Source: Trichosphaerium sp. ATCC 40318
Lineage: Eukaryota > Discosea > Flabellinia > Trichosidae
Assembly (NCBI GenBank): GCA_038496445.1
Contig: JALMLS010000108.1
Span: forward strand, 1-29,441
Length of the DNA: 29,441 bases
Reading direction: 5' to 3'
Below are positions 27,894 to 29,441 of the stretch, one piece after another (the first letter of the stretch is position 1; every line of letters begins with the position of its first letter). Made by a program: the position numbers and the translations under genes. The notes beneath the pieces were generated by a model. It worked only from the letters and a program-made list of their open reading frames with translations, did not search any database and was not told where the DNA came from.

Positions 27894-29441
27894 TTACTGT
27901 TGCGGTGTATCCGTGCCCATTCCAATATCTTCGTATGTCATTGGGGGAGCAGATGGACTGTGCTGGATTGGAAGAGGTGCCTAAAAAAGGTGAGTAAAAA
28001 AGGTTTGAATGGTTTATGTTTTCTTTTTGTTCGTACACTGCCCAAGCCTTGCTGATGAGGCTGCGCGTACGCTTTAGGCATTTGAGGGTTTACATAAGCT
28101 TGTGGATTCGCATTAGGCGCCTAGTGAGCAACGGTTAAGGGAGAAAAGTAAATAGTTTGTTTTGAACCTGTACAACTTGAGGAGGTTGTTGAACAATGTT
28201 GTTGTTGTGGTAATGGTGATGATGTACATGGACCACAGTAGGTGCAGGTGCAGCCTTTGTCGGTGGAGGGCGTGGTATAATCAACAAAGGACAATTGAGA
28301 GTAAGCTATGAAACGAATAAGCTGGTAAAAGATAACCTCAAAATGCACCTCTGGGCTTCTTCTAACAAATACTGTAACAACTAAGAAATATCTAACGCTT
28401 ATTGTCTTTGCTGTGTCAATAGTTGGATTTATATCTGTAGGTATTTGAACATTTATAGGTAGTTCAAATATGGATACAGGAGTAGGAGAAAACCTAAAGA
28501 GAAATCAACAAAGGCAAAAAAACTTGATATTTCATTGTAAAACTCGTTTGTTTTCTTCGCGTCAGACACTCGCAAATAACGTTGGAGTATTGATAGGTGT
28601 AGCATTGGTTATAGTAGAAGGACGTAGACAAAAGCGTATGAAGTTAAATTGTAGTTTGTAATATAGTGTGAAAACGCAACAATGGCGTTCCTTTTATCTT
28701 TATGTCACGTGATTTTAAAATATCGATAAATTGTGTACGTACTGTGACATCATATAATCTGCGTGAGAGAACGCAAGATTATCACGTAAGTTACCAGCAG
28801 CCCAAATCTGTCTAATGTCCACTGAGAATTTCGAGATTGGAAGCAAAGCCTTATTTTCAATTTTTAGATGAATTGCCATCACATCTCCTAGAAATATGTT
28901 AAGAATGTATCCATATTAATTAAAAGCAATAGTAGATGGTTACATAAAGTACTACGAAAAATTATAGGCGCGTACCAGGGAACATGGCATGTCTTAAGAG
29001 AGTACATTCTGTTTTAATAGGTTTTGAAGAAACACTTTTTGTTTGAGCAAATAGGGTCTGTGGTCTAGCAACTGGAGTAGGATCTGCTAGAACGAATACC
29101 TCCTGTGACGCTTGACCTATTTTTTTTTCAAAAAACATCAGTGTTTACAGATACGAAGCAACGTAAAACTCCAAAAAAGAAACAAAAAGAACCTTCACAA
29201 AACAAAAAAAAATCTAAAGACAACTCAGGAGTTGGTGCAAAAAGTTGGTCTGGAATATTGTTTACACTCTAACAAATTGATCTGAGTTTGTTGATCTTTT
29301 TTGTGACACTTGTACACGTGAAAGTTAAGAACTTACTGTTAGGGTATCCGGGTACTTCTAAATGTGCGCTTAGCGTGTATCTGAGGCGAAATATGCCCTT
29401 GGGATGACCACACGTTGACGGGATACCCATTGGGAGTTGAA
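27894..29441 (-). CDS. Alpha-arrestin with PSAP motif, 5' end outside the window
   Basis: Exons on the minus strand are 29337-29441 (open at the window edge), 28976-29116, 28795-28887, 28524-28568, 28337-28493, 28168-28305, 28037-28120 and 27894-27980. The first visible exon holds the end of the arrestin N domain (LPMGIPSTCGHPKGIFRLRYTLSAHLEVPG). Then come LLRHAMFPGDVMAIHLKIENKA, the start of the arrestin C domain, and FELPINVQIPTDINPTIDTAKT followed by ISVRYFLVV, its end. A Pro/His/Gln-rich tail contains SPSAPP, a PSAP motif of the type that binds TSG101 of ESCRT-I. No clean PPxY is visible in this tail. Likely role is an endosomal adaptor for membrane-protein sorting. The junction between 28524 and 28493 is out of phase by one base with a GT-AG intron, so a base error or unusual splice is possible there. 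Confidence 0.78.

Noticed and set aside
1-29441. CRISPR arrays, bacterial operons, insertion sequences, tRNA and rRNA genes
   Set aside because: No spaced direct repeats, transposase frames, terminal inverted repeats, or tRNA/rRNA-like sequence were seen. Introns and gene content are eukaryotic.

Overview
This window looks like nuclear DNA from an AT-rich, gene-dense unicellular eukaryote. Most genes are split by short GT-AG introns of about 40-220 nt, many with a CTAAC-like branch site just before the acceptor. Intergenic gaps are short and genes lie on both strands. The contents are eukaryotic membrane-traffic, ubiquitin-ligase and surface-protein genes: SNARE, EH domain, Rho, alpha-arrestin, F-box, Golgi-type glycosyltransferase and mucin-like surface proteins. 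I cannot place the lineage from sequence alone. All exon structures below were built by hand from reading frame, splice signals and phase agreement.

Layout. 1-2053 (-): unidentified multi-exon gene. 2172-3901 (+): SNAP-25/29-like Qbc SNARE with five NPF motifs and an N-terminal C2HC finger. 4284-5335 (-): NMN/nicotinate-nucleotide adenylyltransferase. 5436-6668 (+): F-box/NHL protein. 7137-8597 (-): F-box/LRR protein. 8866-9638 (-): atypical Rho GTPase with altered catalytic residues and a frame break. 9786-10835 (-): second F-box/LRR protein. 11329-12020 (-): unidentified gene. 12162-13714 (+): type II membrane GT8 glycosyltransferase. 14625-16858 (+): secreted LamG-like, mucin-stalked, tail-anchored surface protein. 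17333-19463 (+): propeller-like, mucin-stalked single-pass surface protein whose C-terminal module matches its neighbour's. 19708-20190 (-): F-box/MORN-type pseudogene. 20406-23038 (+): 16-exon protein with an AMPK-beta-type glycogen-binding domain (CBM48) and an unidentified second half. 23750-25346 (+): triple EH-domain protein. 25624-27329 (-): F-box/MORN-type repeat protein. 27894-29441 (-, 5' end outside the window): alpha-arrestin with a PSAP motif.

Three themes stand out. First, five F-box loci carry three different repeat types (NHL, LRR, MORN-like), which suggests a lineage-specific set of SCF substrate adaptors. Second, several genes belong to endosomal sorting, and the NPF-rich SNARE and the triple-EH protein are possible direct partners. 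Third, the two neighbouring surface proteins share a C-terminal module with a conserved phase-1 intron, one copy of which appears to be a GC-AG intron. Splice donors strongly favour GTAC over GTAA, and CACGTG elements look over-represented. At least two loci (Rho and the F-box/MORN pseudogene), and possibly the arrestin, show small frame breaks that need read-level checking.
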